The notes: generated by a model not told the origin, from the sequence alone. 64,000 bases of DNA from Streptomyces flavofungini (GCF_014650815.1 NZ_BMVR01000016.1:124001-188000), one strand, 5' to 3'; positions 17,552-30,250 are shown, counted from the stretch's first letter. Made by a program: numbers and translations.

Positions 17552-18565
17552 ATGATGCGACACCTCATCTCGGCCGCCGACCTCACCCGCGACGACGCCG
17601 TTCTCATCCTCGACACCGCGGAGGAGATGGCCCGCGTCGCCGACCGGCCGATCAAGAAGCTGCCGACCCTGCGCGGCCGCACCGTCGTCAACCTCTTCTT
17701 CGAGGACTCGACCCGGACCCGGATCTCCTTCGAGGCCGCCGAGAAGCGCCTCTCCGCCGACGTCATCAACTTCACCGCCAAGGGGTCGAGCGTCTCCAAG
17801 GGCGAGTCCCTGAAGGACACCGCCCAGACCCTGGAGGCCATGGGCGTCGACGCGGTCGTCATCCGCCACGGCGCCTCCGGTGCCCCGTACACGCTCGCGA
17901 ACTCCGGCTGGATCGACGCGGCCGTCATCAACGCGGGCGACGGCACTCACCAGCACCCCACCCAGGCCCTCCTCGACGCCTTCACCATGCGCCGCCGCCT
18001 GGTCGGCCGGGACACCGGGCTCGGCCAGGACCTGGCAGGCAAGCGCGTCACGATCGTCGGCGACATCCTGCACAGCCGCGTCGCCCGCTCGAACGTCGAC
18101 CTGCTGCACACCCTCGGCGCCGACGTCACCCTGGTCGCGCCGCCCACCCTGGTCCCGGTGGGCGTCGAGCAGTGGCCGTGCGAGGTGTCGTACGACCTCG
18201 ACCGGGTGCTGCCCAAGTCGGACGCCGTGATGATGCTGCGCGTACAGCGGGAGCGCATGAACGCCGCGTTCTTCCCCACCGAGCGGGAGTACTCGCGGCG
18301 CTACGGCCTCGACGGCGAGCGCATGGCGCGGATGCCCGAGCACGCCATCGTGATGCACCCCGGCCCGATGGTCCGCGGCATGGAGATCACCGCCGAGGTC
18401 GCCGACTCCGACCGCTGCACGGTCGTCGAGCAGGTCGCCAACGGCGTCTCCATCCGGATGGCCGTCCTGTACCTGCTGCTCGGCGGCAACGAGCCCGCCG
18501 TCACCCACACCCGCCCCACCACCGAGCGCCCCGCGCACACCGTTCTCTCGGACGAGGAGAAGTAA
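17552..18565 (+). CDS. pyrB: Aspartate carbamoyltransferase catalytic subunit
   Basis: Makes carbamoyl-aspartate from carbamoyl phosphate and aspartate. The 337-residue protein has the carbamoyl phosphate loop FFEDSTRTRISFE, the HPTQALLD motif and HPGPMVRG near the C-terminus. The start at 17552 has CGGAG 8 bases upstream and gives the family N-terminus MMRHLISAADLTRDD; an in-frame ATG three bases later is equally possible. There is no pyrI regulatory subunit, as usual in actinobacteria. pyrC follows after 4 bases. Confidence 0.97.
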   Translation: MMRHLISAADLTRDDAVLILDTAEEMARVADRPIKKLPTLRGRTVVNLFFEDSTRTRISFEAAEKRLSADVINFTAKGSSVSKGESLKDTAQTLEAMGVDAVVIRHGASGAPYTLANSGWIDAAVINAGDGTHQHPTQALLDAFTMRRRLVGRDTGLGQDLAGKRVTIVGDILHSRVARSNVDLLHTLGADVTLVAPPTLVPVGVEQWPCEVSYDLDRVLPKSDAVMMLRVQRERMNAAFFPTEREYSRRYGLDGERMARMPEHAIVMHPGPMVRGMEITAEVADSDRCTVVEQVANGVSIRMAVLYLLLGGNEPAVTHTRPTTERPAHTVLSDEEK

Positions 18566-18569
18566 GACC

Positions 18570-19856
18570 ATGAGCAAGATCCTGATCCGTGGTGCGCAGG
18601 TGCTCGGCGGCGAGCCGCAGGACGTACTGATCGACGGCGAGACCATCGCCGAGGTGGGCACCGGCCTCAGCGCCGAGGGCGCCACCGTCGTCGAGGCCGA
18701 CGGCAAGGTCCTCCTGCCGGGCCTGGTCGACCTGCACACCCACCTGCGCGAGCCCGGCCGCGAGGACTCCGAGACCGTCCTCACCGGCACCCGCGCCGCC
18801 GCCAGCGGTGGCTACACCTCGGTCTTCGCGATGGCCAACACCTTCCCCGTGGCCGACACCGCCGGCGTCGTCGAGCAGGTCTACCGGCTCGGCAAGGAGT
18901 CGGGCTACTGCGACGTACAGCCCATCGGCGCCGTCACCGTCGGCCTGGAGGGCAAGAAGCTCGCCGAGCTGGGCGCCATGCACGAGTCGGCGGCCGGTGT
19001 CACGGTCTTCTCCGACGACGGCAAGTGCGTCGACGACGCCGTGATCATGCGGCGCGCCCTGGAGTACGTGAAGGCGTTCGGTGGCGTCGTCGCCCAGCAC
19101 GCGCAGGAGCCGCGGCTCACCGAGGGCGCCCAGATGAACGAGGGCATCGTCTCCGCGGAGCTGGGGCTCGGCGGCTGGCCCGCCGTCGCCGAGGAGTCGA
19201 TCATCGCCCGGGACGTGCTGCTCGCCGAGCACGTCGGTTCGCGCGTGCACATCTGCCACCTGTCGACCGCGGGCTCCGTGGAGATCGTGCGCTGGGCCAA
19301 GTCCCGCGGCATCGACGTCACGGCCGAGGTCACCCCGCACCACCTGCTCCTCACCGACGAGCTGGTGCGCTCCTACAACCCGGTCTACAAGGTCAACCCG
19401 CCGCTGCGCACCGAGCGCGACGTCATGGCGCTGCGTGAGGCCCTGGCCGACGGCACCATCGACATCGTCGCCACCGACCACGCCCCGCACCCGCACGAGG
19501 ACAAGGACTGCGAGTGGGGCGCGGCCGCCATGGGCATGGTCGGCCTGGAGACCGCCCTGTCCGTGGTCCAGCACACGATGGTCGACACCGGCCTGCTCAC
19601 CTGGGCGGGCGTCGCCGACCGGATGGCCCACACCCCCGCGCGGATCGGGCAGGCCGACGGCCACGGCCGCCCCGTCTCGGCAGGCGAGCCCGCGAACCTC
19701 ACGCTCGTCGATCCGGCATACCGTGGACCCGTGGACCCCGCGGGATTCGCCTCCCGCAGCCGCAACACCCCCTACGAGGGCCGTGAGCTGCCGGGACGCG
19801 TCACGCACACGTGGCTGCGGGGCCGGGCCACGCTCGTCGACGGGAAGCTCCAGTGA
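18570..19856 (+). CDS. pyrC: Dihydroorotase
   Basis: Cyclises carbamoyl-aspartate to dihydroorotate. The 428-residue amidohydrolase (class I) has the zinc-binding DLHTHLREPG (H56, H58), later His residues in QHAQEP and HICHLSTAGS, and the catalytic Asp in ATDHAPHP. ATG start with a short spacer after pyrB; its last four bases overlap the next gene. Confidence 0.97.
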   Translation: MSKILIRGAQVLGGEPQDVLIDGETIAEVGTGLSAEGATVVEADGKVLLPGLVDLHTHLREPGREDSETVLTGTRAAASGGYTSVFAMANTFPVADTAGVVEQVYRLGKESGYCDVQPIGAVTVGLEGKKLAELGAMHESAAGVTVFSDDGKCVDDAVIMRRALEYVKAFGGVVAQHAQEPRLTEGAQMNEGIVSAELGLGGWPAVAEESIIARDVLLAEHVGSRVHICHLSTAGSVEIVRWAKSRGIDVTAEVTPHHLLLTDELVRSYNPVYKVNPPLRTERDVMALREALADGTIDIVATDHAPHPHEDKDCEWGAAAMGMVGLETALSVVQHTMVDTGLLTWAGVADRMAHTPARIGQADGHGRPVSAGEPANLTLVDPAYRGPVDPAGFASRSRNTPYEGRELPGRVTHTWLRGRATLVDGKLQ

Positions 19857-20482
19857 CCGCAACGCACCTTCTTGCCAACACCCACCTGACCCATCTGGCC
19901 GCCGAGGAGAAGTCGGCGGAGGTCACCGACTGGGCCGCCCGCCTCGGCTGGGTCGTCGGCCTGCTGCTCTTCATCGCCCTCGTCTACTGGCTGATGCGCG
20001 AGGGCTGGAAGTGGCGCGGCACGCTCCAGTCGGACCTGCCGGAGCTGGCCGGCGTGCCGTCCGACCTCGGCCCGGCGAAACTTGAGCTGACCGGCAGGTA
20101 TCACGGCTCGACCACCGCGGGCCACTGGCTCGACCGGATCGTGGCGCACGGCCTGGGCACCCGCAGCCGGGTGGAGCTGACCCTCACGGACGCGGGTCTG
20201 GACGTCGTACGCCCCGGGGCGCGGGACTTCTTCATCCCGAAGGAGGCGCTGCGCGAGGCCCGGCTCGACAAGGGCATCGCGGGCAAGGTCCTCGCCGAGG
20301 GCGGCCTGCTGATCGTCACCTGGGCGCTCGGCGACAAGCTGCTCGACTCCGGTTTCCGCTCGGACCACGCCGCCGAGCAGGCGGAGTGGGTCGACACCAT
20401 CAACAACATGATCAACAGCACCGAGACCGACGGCGCCGGCGCCGGGGTCGACAGCACGACGCAAACGGAAGGCGCACGATGA
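19853..20482 (+). CDS. Single-pass membrane protein with PH-like domain inside the pyr operon
   Basis: A 209-residue protein with one clear transmembrane helix (residues about 29-48, WVVGLLLFIALVYWLM), a short basic stretch (REGWKWRG) and then a beta-rich C-terminal region (YHGSTTAGHWLDRI, VELTLTDAGLDVVRPGARDFFIPKEAL). This is typical of the PH-like proteins conserved here in Streptomyces. The GTG overlaps the pyrC stop by four bases, and its stop overlaps carA by four bases, so it is translated as part of the pyrimidine operon. No function is established; an uptake or membrane-linked role is only a guess. Confidence 0.8.
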   Translation: MTATHLLANTHLTHLAAEEKSAEVTDWAARLGWVVGLLLFIALVYWLMREGWKWRGTLQSDLPELAGVPSDLGPAKLELTGRYHGSTTAGHWLDRIVAHGLGTRSRVELTLTDAGLDVVRPGARDFFIPKEALREARLDKGIAGKVLAEGGLLIVTWALGDKLLDSGFRSDHAAEQAEWVDTINNMINSTETDGAGAGVDSTTQTEGAR

Positions 20483-21613
20483 CGACCTCCACTCGGGGAG
20501 CCGTGAAGACTCCCGCCGTACTCGTCCTGGAGGACGGCCGCATCTTCCGCGGACGCGCCTACGGGGCCGTGGGGGAGACCTTCGGAGAGGCCGTCTTCTC
20601 CACCGGCATGACCGGCTACCAGGAGACCCTCACCGACCCGTCGTACCACCGCCAGGTCGTCGTGATGACCGCCCCGCACGTCGGCAACACCGGCGTCAAC
20701 GACGAGGACCCCGAGTCGGCCCGGATCTGGGTCTCCGGCTACGTGGTGCGCGACCCCGCGCGCGTGCCCTCCAACTGGCGCGCCGAGCGCTCCCTGGACG
20801 AGGAGCTGGAGCGCCAGGGCGTCGTCGGCATCAGCGGCATCGACACCCGCGCGCTGACCCGGCACCTGCGCGAGCGCGGCGCCATGCGCGTCGGCATCTT
20901 CTCCGGAGACGCCGTCGCCGCGGACGCCGACCTGCTCGCCAAGGTCCAGGACGCCCCGCAGATGAAGGGCGCGAACCTGTCCGCGGAGGTCGCCACCAAG
21001 GAGACGTACGTCGTCCCCGCGATCGGCGCGAAGCGCTTCACCGTCGCCGCCGTCGACCTCGGCATCAAGGGCATGACCCCGCAGCGCATGGCCGAGCGCG
21101 GCATCGAGGTGCACGTGCTGCCCGCGACCGCCACCGCCGAGGACGTGTACGCCGTCAGCCCCGACGGCGTCTTCTTCTCCAACGGCCCCGGTGACCCGGC
21201 CACCGCCGACGGCCCCGTCGCCGTCATGCAGGAGGTCCTGCGGCGCGGGACGCCGTTGTTCGGCATCTGCTTCGGCAACCAGATCCTCGGCCGCGCCCTC
21301 GGCTTCGGCACGTACAAGCTGAAGTACGGCCACCGCGGCATCAACCAGCCCGTGCAGGACCGCACCACGGGCAAGGTCGAGGTCACCGCGCACAACCACG
21401 GCTTCGCCGTCGACGCGCCCCTGGACCAGGTCTCCGACACCCCCTACGGCCGCGCCGAGGTCTCCCACGTGTGCCTCAACGACCAGGTCGTCGAGGGCCT
21501 CCAGCTCCTCGACCAGCCCGCGTTCAGCGTCCAGTACCACCCCGAGGCGGCCGCCGGCCCGCACGACGCCGCGTACCTCTTCGACCGCTTCGTATCTTTG
21601 ATGGAGGGCCAGC

Positions 21614-21621
<8 letters not shown>
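20479..21621 (+). CDS. carA: Carbamoyl phosphate synthase, glutaminase (small) subunit
   Basis: Hydrolyses glutamine and channels ammonia to CarB. 380 residues. The N-terminal CPSase domain starts VLVLEDGRIFRGRAYG. The C-terminal class I amidotransferase has nucleophile C264 in FGICFGNQ and the His/Glu pair in YHPEAAAGP. The ATG overlaps the previous stop by four bases; upstream in-frame codons lie in the preceding gene. It overlaps carB by 8 bases. Confidence 0.97.
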
Positions 21622-24922
<3,301 letters not shown>

Positions 24923-24929
24923 CAGCCCA

Positions 24930-24961
24930 GGAGGGGGACACCGGATCCGGTGTCCCCCTCC
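24930..24961 (+). terminator. Perfect 32-base palindrome between carB and pyrD
   Basis: The left half GGAGGGGGACACCGGA and its exact complement form a 16-bp stem with no true loop base beyond GATC. There is no T tract. It may be a terminator, an attenuator or an mRNA-stabilising structure that separates pyrR-carB from pyrD-pyrF. Confidence 0.75.
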
Positions 24962-25001
24962 GTATGCCGTATGCCGTATGCCGTATGCCGTATGCCGTAT
25001 G
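24960..25001. repeat. Six tandem copies of CCGTATG in the pyrD leader
   Basis: Six exact, head-to-tail 7-bp units directly follow the palindrome and end 51 bases before pyrD. A seventh unit is degenerate (CCGTGCG). Because 7 is not a multiple of 3, every copy shifts the frame, and no protein is supported. The array is slippage prone and could alter the distance between the hairpin and pyrD. Confidence 0.93.
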
Positions 25002-25052
25002 CCGTGCGCCACACGCCTCACGAGCACCCTGAGCACACTGAGGACACCACCC

Positions 25053-26165
25053 ATGTACAAGCTCTTCTTCCGCCTGGTCTTCACGCGCATGGACCCCGAG
25101 CAGGCCCACCACCTGGCCTTCCGCTGGATCCGCCGCGCTGCCCGCGTCCCCGTCCTGCGCACGTTCGTCGCGGCCGCCCTCGCCCCGCGCCACAAGGAAC
25201 TGCGCACCGAGGCCCTCGGCCTGCGCATGCACGGCCCCTTCGGGCTCGCCGCCGGGTTCGACAAGAACGCCGTCGCGATCGACGGCATGGCGATGCTCGG
25301 CTTCGACCACGTCGAGATCGGCACGGTCACGGGCGAGCCGCAGCCCGGCAACCCCAAGAAGCGCCTGTTCCGCCTCGTGCCGGACCGCGCGCTGATCAAC
25401 CGCATGGGCTTCAACAACGACGGCTCCGCGGCCGTGGCGGCCCGCCTGGCGGCCCGTACGCCCGTCTTCAGGACCGTCGTCGGCGTCAACATCGGCAAGA
25501 CCAAGGTCGTGCCCGAGGCCGACGCGGCCGCCGACTACGTGAAGTCCACGGAGCGCCTGGCCCGGCACGCCGACTACCTGGTCGTCAACGTCTCCTCGCC
25601 GAACACCCCGGGTCTGCGCAACCTCCAGGCCACCGAGTCGCTGCGCCCCCTGCTGAGCGCCGTCCGCGAGGCCGCCGACCGCAGTGTCGAGGGCCGCCGC
25701 GTCCCGCTCCTCGTGAAGATCGCGCCCGACCTCGCCGACGAGGACATCGACGCCGTCGCCGACCTCGCCGTCGAGCTCGGCCTGGACGGCATCATCGCCA
25801 CGAACACCACCATCGCGCGCGAGAGCCTCGGCCTCGCCTCCGACCCGGAGCTGTACGCGGAGACCGGCGGTCTGTCCGGCGCGCCCCTCAAGGAGCGCTC
25901 CCTGGAGGTCCTGCGCCGCCTCTACGCGCGCGTGGGCGACCGGATCACCCTCGTGGGCGTCGGCGGCATCGAGAACGCCGAGGACGCCTGGCAGCGCATC
26001 CTCGCGGGCGCGACGCTGGTGCAGGGCTACAGCGCGTTCATCTACGAGGGCCCCTTCTGGGGACGCGCCATCCACAAGGGCCTCGCCGCCCGCCTCGCCA
26101 CCTCGCCGTACGCCACGCTCGCCGAAGCGGTCGGCGCCGACACCCGAAAGGCCTCCGCAGCATGA
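25053..26165 (+). CDS. pyrD: Dihydroorotate dehydrogenase, quinone-dependent (class 2)
   Basis: Oxidises dihydroorotate to orotate at the membrane using quinone. The 370-residue FMN barrel has the class 2 N-terminal helical extension (MYKLFFRLVFTRMDPEQAHHLAF), LAAGFDKNA, NRMGFNNDG, the catalytic Ser in NVSSPNTPGL and the FMN-phosphate loop VGVGGIENAED. The ATG at 25053 matches the class 2 N-terminus; earlier in-frame codons fall in the CCGTATG repeats. It overlaps pyrF by four bases. Confidence 0.96.
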   Translation: MYKLFFRLVFTRMDPEQAHHLAFRWIRRAARVPVLRTFVAAALAPRHKELRTEALGLRMHGPFGLAAGFDKNAVAIDGMAMLGFDHVEIGTVTGEPQPGNPKKRLFRLVPDRALINRMGFNNDGSAAVAARLAARTPVFRTVVGVNIGKTKVVPEADAAADYVKSTERLARHADYLVVNVSSPNTPGLRNLQATESLRPLLSAVREAADRSVEGRRVPLLVKIAPDLADEDIDAVADLAVELGLDGIIATNTTIARESLGLASDPELYAETGGLSGAPLKERSLEVLRRLYARVGDRITLVGVGGIENAEDAWQRILAGATLVQGYSAFIYEGPFWGRAIHKGLAARLATSPYATLAEAVGADTRKASAA

Positions 26166-27007
26166 GCCCCCTGGAACCCTTCGGCGCCCGGCTGCGCCAC
26201 GCCATGGACACCCGCGGCCCGCTCTGCGTCGGCGTCGACCCGCACGCCTCGCTGCTCGCCGCCTGGGGCCTGAACGACGACATCCAGGGCCTGGAGAGCT
26301 TCACCCGCACCGTCGTCGAGGCCCTGGCCGACCAGGTCGCCGTCTTCAAGCCGCAGTCGGCGTTCTTCGAGCGCTTCGGCTCCCGGGGCATCGCCGTCCT
26401 GGAACGGGCGGTCGCGGACCTGCGCGCGGCGGGCGGCCTGGTCGTCATGGACGCCAAGCGCGGCGACATCGGCTCGACCATGGCCGCGTACGCGGAGACG
26501 TACCTGCGCACGGACGCCCCGCTCTTCTCCGACGCCCTGACCGTCTCGCCCTACCTGGGCTACGGCTCGCTGCGGCCCGCCGTGGACCTGGCACGGGAGA
26601 GCGGCGCGGGCCTGTTCGTGCTCGCCCTCACCTCCAACCCGGAGGGCGCCGAGGTCCAGCGGGCCGTGCGCGAGGACGGCCGGAGCATCGGGGCCACCAT
26701 GCTGGGGCACCTCGCGGCCGAGAACGCGGGCGCGGCGCCCATGGGGTCGTTCGGGGCGGTCGTCGGGGCCACCCTCGGGGATCTGTCGACGTTCGAGCTG
26801 GACATCAACGGGCCGCTGCTCGCGCCGGGCATCGGGGCGCAGGGTGCGACTCCGGCGGACCTGCCCCGGGTCTTCGGCGCGGCCGTGCGCAACGTCGTGC
26901 CGAACGTCAGCCGGGGCGTCCTGAAGGCGGGGCCCGACGCGGGCGCGCTGCGGGACGCGGCGGCGCGGTTCGCGGACGAGGTGCGGGCCGCCGTGGCCGC
27001 CGCGTAG
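26162..27007 (+). CDS. pyrF: Orotidine 5'-phosphate decarboxylase
   Basis: Decarboxylates OMP to UMP, the last step of de novo UMP synthesis. The 281-residue barrel is of the longer type 2 group, with substrate Asp in GVDPHASLL, VFKPQSAFFE and the catalytic D97-A-K99-R-G-D102 (MDAKRGDIGSTM). The ATG overlaps the pyrD stop by four bases. It ends the pyrimidine operon. Confidence 0.97.
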   Translation: MSPLEPFGARLRHAMDTRGPLCVGVDPHASLLAAWGLNDDIQGLESFTRTVVEALADQVAVFKPQSAFFERFGSRGIAVLERAVADLRAAGGLVVMDAKRGDIGSTMAAYAETYLRTDAPLFSDALTVSPYLGYGSLRPAVDLARESGAGLFVLALTSNPEGAEVQRAVREDGRSIGATMLGHLAAENAGAAPMGSFGAVVGATLGDLSTFELDINGPLLAPGIGAQGATPADLPRVFGAAVRNVVPNVSRGVLKAGPDAGALRDAAARFADEVRAAVAAA

Positions 27008-27386
27008 GACGCGGGACTTCTTTCGCCGAGAGCGCGCACGTCGGGGGGACAGAAAGGCTTTTCCGGGTGCGGATCCGCGTTTCCGGGAGACGCCGACGAG
27101 GGCGTGCGTGCGCAGAACTGACGCGTTGCTTACGCGACACCCGGCCAAAACGGGGGTGAAATGCCCGATATGCCAGGCTCGGCGGAGGCTGACCAGGACT
27201 TTTCGTCTGTTCTCGCTGACTCCGGCGGCCATGGCCGCTAGTCTCCGACGAGTGGGGGCACCCCCCACACCCTTGAGGTAGTGGGGGACAACGGGCAAGC
27301 GCGTTGCACGTTGCTCCCCTGGTGTGGGGCGACTAGGTTCCTCACCGGTCCGTATCCGACAGTTCGACATCCGAGGTGACGTAGGC
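27008..27386 (+). promoter_or_regulatory. mihF leader with predicted promoter and small hairpin
   Basis: This 379-base region has no supported gene. A short hairpin (GTGGGG...CCCCAC, 27252-27268) lies in its middle. A promoter candidate is TTGCTC (27311-27316), 17 bases, TAGGTT (27334-27339), about 48 bases before the mihF start. The ribosome binding site GAGGTGA precedes the GTG. Confidence 0.55.
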
Positions 27387-27710
27387 GTGGCTCTTCCGCC
27401 CCTTACCCCTGAACAGCGCGCAGCCGCGCTCGAAAAGGCCGCCGCGGCTCGCCGGGAGCGGGCCGAGGTCAAGAATCGACTCAAGCACTCCGGCGCCTCC
27501 CTTCACGAGGTCATCAAGCAGGGCCAGGAGAACGACGTCATCGGCAAGATGAAGGTCTCCGCCCTCCTGGAGTCCCTGCCGGGCGTGGGCAAGGTCCGCG
27601 CCAAGCAGATCATGGAGCGTCTTGGCATCTCCGAGAGCCGCCGTGTGCGCGGGCTCGGCTCCAACCAGATCGCGTCGCTCGAGCGCGAGTTCGGCGGCAG
27701 CGGGGCCTGA
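27387..27710 (+). CDS. mihF: Integration host factor, actinobacterial type (sIHF/MihF)
   Basis: A small nucleoid-associated DNA-binding protein that compacts DNA and affects development and secondary metabolism in Streptomyces; essential in mycobacteria. The 107 residues start ALPPLTPEQRAAALEKAA with an N-terminal helix and the helix-two-turn-helix core VSALLESLPGVGKVRAKQIMERLGI. The GTG at 27387 gives the known 107-residue length; the longer in-frame reading lacks support. It precedes gmk. Confidence 0.96.
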   Translation: MALPPLTPEQRAAALEKAAAARRERAEVKNRLKHSGASLHEVIKQGQENDVIGKMKVSALLESLPGVGKVRAKQIMERLGISESRRVRGLGSNQIASLEREFGGSGA

Positions 27711-27773
27711 CGGGCTCAGGACTTCCTGGGGCTCCTGGTCTCAGGCAGTCCCGAGAGGCTGGATAATCGCTGC

Positions 27774-28367
27774 ATGGCTGCAACATCCCGGGGGACGACC
27801 CCCGTACCCCCGGACGCACGTCCGCGGCTGACCGTGCTCTCCGGCCCCTCCGGGGTCGGCAAGAGCACGGTCGTCGCTCATATGCGCAAAGAACACCCCG
27901 AGGTCTGGCTCTCGGTCTCGGCGACGACCCGCAAGCCCCGTCCCGGCGAGCGTCACGGCGTGCAGTACTTCTTCGTCTCCGATGACGAGATGGACAAGCT
28001 GATCGCCAACGGCGAGCTCCTGGAGTGGGCGGAATTCGCGGGCAACCGCTACGGCACCCCCCGCAACGCGGTCCTGGAGCACCTGGAGGCGGGCGTCCCC
28101 GTCCTGCTCGAGATCGATCTGCAGGGTGCCCGCCTGGTGCGCGAGTCGATGCCCGACGGTCAGCTCGTCTTCCTGGCCCCGCCGAGCTGGGAGGAGCTGG
28201 TGCGCCGGCTCACCGGCCGGGGCACGGAGTCGCCCGAGGTGATCGAGCGCAGGCTCGAGGCCGCACGCGTCGAACTGGCCGCCGAGGCCGAGTTCGACAT
28301 CACCCTGGTCAACACCTCGGTCGAGGATGTAGCACGCGAGCTGCTAGCCTTGATGAAAGTTGTTTGA
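27774..28367 (+). CDS. gmk: Guanylate kinase
   Basis: Phosphorylates GMP to GDP. The 197-residue P-loop enzyme has GPSGVGKS at 24-31, the GMP-binding region SATTRKPRPGERHGVQYFFVS and LEIDLQGARLVRE. Its N-terminal 18 residues are a Pro/Thr-rich extension. It lies between mihF and rpoZ, a standard actinobacterial order. Confidence 0.97.
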   Translation: MAATSRGTTPVPPDARPRLTVLSGPSGVGKSTVVAHMRKEHPEVWLSVSATTRKPRPGERHGVQYFFVSDDEMDKLIANGELLEWAEFAGNRYGTPRNAVLEHLEAGVPVLLEIDLQGARLVRESMPDGQLVFLAPPSWEELVRRLTGRGTESPEVIERRLEAARVELAAEAEFDITLVNTSVEDVARELLALMKVV

Positions 28368-28406
28368 TCTTCACCCCTTTTCTTGACCCCCTTCGGAAGG
28401 CAGAGC

Positions 28407-28679
28407 GTGTCCTCTTCCATCACCGCGCCCGAGGGCATCATCAACCCTCCGATTGATGAGCTGCTCGAGGCCACCGACTCGAAGTACAGCCTCGTGATCT
28501 ACGCCGCCAAGCGCGCCCGTCAGATCAACGCGTACTACTCGCAGCTCGGCGAGGGCCTCCTTGAGTACGTCGGCCCGCTGGTGGACACCCACGTCCACGA
28601 GAAGCCGCTCTCGATCGCGCTCCGCGAGATCAACGCGGGTCTGCTGACGTCCGAGGCCGTCGAGGCCCCCGCGCAGTAA
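28407..28679 (+). CDS. rpoZ: RNA polymerase omega subunit
   Basis: Omega assists assembly and stability of RNA polymerase. The 90-residue protein begins SSSITAPEGIINPPIDELLEA and contains YSLVIYAAKRARQINAYY and KPLSIALREI, the family signatures. The GTG at 28407 has GGAAGG upstream and gives the known length. A hairpin terminator follows. Confidence 0.96.
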   Translation: MSSSITAPEGIINPPIDELLEATDSKYSLVIYAAKRARQINAYYSQLGEGLLEYVGPLVDTHVHEKPLSIALREINAGLLTSEAVEAPAQ

Positions 28680-28696
28680 GCACCCAAGTCCTTCAG

Positions 28697-28729
28697 CACG
28701 GGCCCGGCAGAGCACCTGCCGGGCCCGTG
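28697..28729 (+). terminator. Hairpin after rpoZ
   Basis: A 14-bp stem (CACGGGCCCGGCAG and its complement) closes a five-base loop. It is followed by GTGTGTC rather than a T run, as is common in Streptomyces. It separates rpoZ from coaBC. Confidence 0.85.
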
Positions 28730-28771
28730 GTGTGTCATGGAGTCGTACGTTTTCGAGTGCGGGGAGGCACG

Positions 28772-29977
28772 GTGGACAAGCCGAAGGTCGTTCTGGGGGT
28801 CAGTGGTGGGATCGCCGCCTACAAGGCGTGCGAGCTGCTGCGCCGGCTCACCGAGTCCGGACACGACGTACGCGTCGTCCCCACGGAGTCCGCGCTGCAC
28901 TTCGTCGGCGCCGCGACCTGGTCGGCGCTGTCCGGCCACCCCGTTTCCACGGAGGTCTGGTCGGACGTCCACGAGGTGCCGCACGTGCGCATCGGGCAGG
29001 GCGCCGACCTGGTGATCGTCGCGCCCGCCACCGCCGACATGCTCGCCAAGGCCGCCCACGGCCTGGCCGACGACCTGCTCACGAACACGCTCCTCACGGC
29101 CCGCTGTCCGGTCGTCTTCGCCCCGGCCATGCACACCGAGATGTGGGAGCACCCCGCCACCCAGGAGAACGTCGCCACGCTCCGCCGCCGCGGCGCCCTG
29201 GTGGTCGAGCCCGCCGTCGGCCGCCTCACCGGCGTCGACACCGGCAAGGGCCGCTTCCCGGAGCCCGCCGAGCTCTTCGAGGTCGTACGCCGCGTCCTCG
29301 CCCGGGGCGACCGTCCCGCCCAGGACCTCGCCGGCCGCCACGTCGTCGTCAGCGCCGGCGGCACCCGGGAGCCGCTGGACCCGGTGCGCTTCCTCGGCAA
29401 CCGCTCCTCCGGCAAGCAGGGCTACGCGCTCGCCCGCAGCGCGGCGGCCCGCGGCGCCCGCGTCACCCTGCTCGCGGCGAACACCGCGCTGCCGGACCCG
29501 GCGGGCGTCGACATCGTGCCCGTCGGCACCGCCGTGCAGCTCCGCGAGGCCGTCCTGAAGGCCGCCGCCGACGCCGACGCGGTCGTGATGGCCGCCGCCG
29601 TGGCCGACTTCCGCCCCGACACGTACGCCACCGGGAAGATCAAGAAGAAGGACGGCGAGGCGCCGCCCACGATCACCCTCGTGCGCAACCCGGACATCCT
29701 GGCCGAGATCGCAGGCGAGCGGCCCCGCGCCGGTCAGGTCGTCGTCGGCTTCGCCGCCGAGACGGACGACGTCCTCGCCAACGGACGCGCCAAGCTCGCC
29801 CGCAAGGGCTGCGACCTTCTCGTAGTGAATGAAGTCGGTGAACGCAAGACATTCGGCTCTGAGCAGAATGAGGCGATCGTCCTCGGCGCCGATGGCAGTG
29901 AGACTCCTGTGCCGTATGGGCCCAAGGAAGACCTGGCGGACACGATCTGGGACCTGGTGGTTCAGCGACTGACGTGA
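28772..29977 (+). CDS. coaBC: Bifunctional phosphopantothenoylcysteine decarboxylase / phosphopantothenate-cysteine ligase
   Basis: Two successive steps of coenzyme A synthesis. In the 401-residue protein, the N-terminal flavoprotein half (CoaC) starts VVLGVSGGIAAYKACELLR. It carries the catalytic His region EVPHVRIGQGADL and APAMHTEMW, a variant of the PxMNxxMW motif. The C-terminal CoaB half has SAGGTREPLDPVRFLGNRSSGKQG and VMAAAVADFRP. The GTG at 28772 with GGGAGG upstream is chosen over an earlier frame start inside the rpoZ terminator. Confidence 0.95.
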   Translation: MDKPKVVLGVSGGIAAYKACELLRRLTESGHDVRVVPTESALHFVGAATWSALSGHPVSTEVWSDVHEVPHVRIGQGADLVIVAPATADMLAKAAHGLADDLLTNTLLTARCPVVFAPAMHTEMWEHPATQENVATLRRRGALVVEPAVGRLTGVDTGKGRFPEPAELFEVVRRVLARGDRPAQDLAGRHVVVSAGGTREPLDPVRFLGNRSSGKQGYALARSAAARGARVTLLAANTALPDPAGVDIVPVGTAVQLREAVLKAAADADAVVMAAAVADFRPDTYATGKIKKKDGEAPPTITLVRNPDILAEIAGERPRAGQVVVGFAAETDDVLANGRAKLARKGCDLLVVNEVGERKTFGSEQNEAIVLGADGSETPVPYGPKEDLADTIWDLVVQRLT

Positions 29978-30250
29978 ACCGGTGCGCATCCACGCCGAAA
30001 ACTGGGGCGAACGTCACTTTCGTCCAAGTGGAGGGCCCAAATCCTGTGAATTCGGACGGCAGGCCCTCTGGTGGAGACCGATCGTCGTATCGCACAATGC
30101 AGTGCCGCAGGTCACAGGGCTCCCATGTGGCGAGACAGGTGACCGCGCGGCGGAGTGCGACCGATAAACTGGTCGAGGACGACGCCGAGCGCAGCTCTCG
30201 GCACGTCCGCCAATGATCAGCCAGCAGCCGCTGCAACCACAGGGAGCGAT

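Noticed and set aside
24960..25001. Heptamer array considered as a CRISPR
   Set aside because: There are no spacers; it is a simple tandem repeat, and no cas genes are present.
29978..30250. SAM riboswitch before metK
   Set aside because: I could not build the expected multi-branched structure by eye; only a small hairpin near the start codon is visible.
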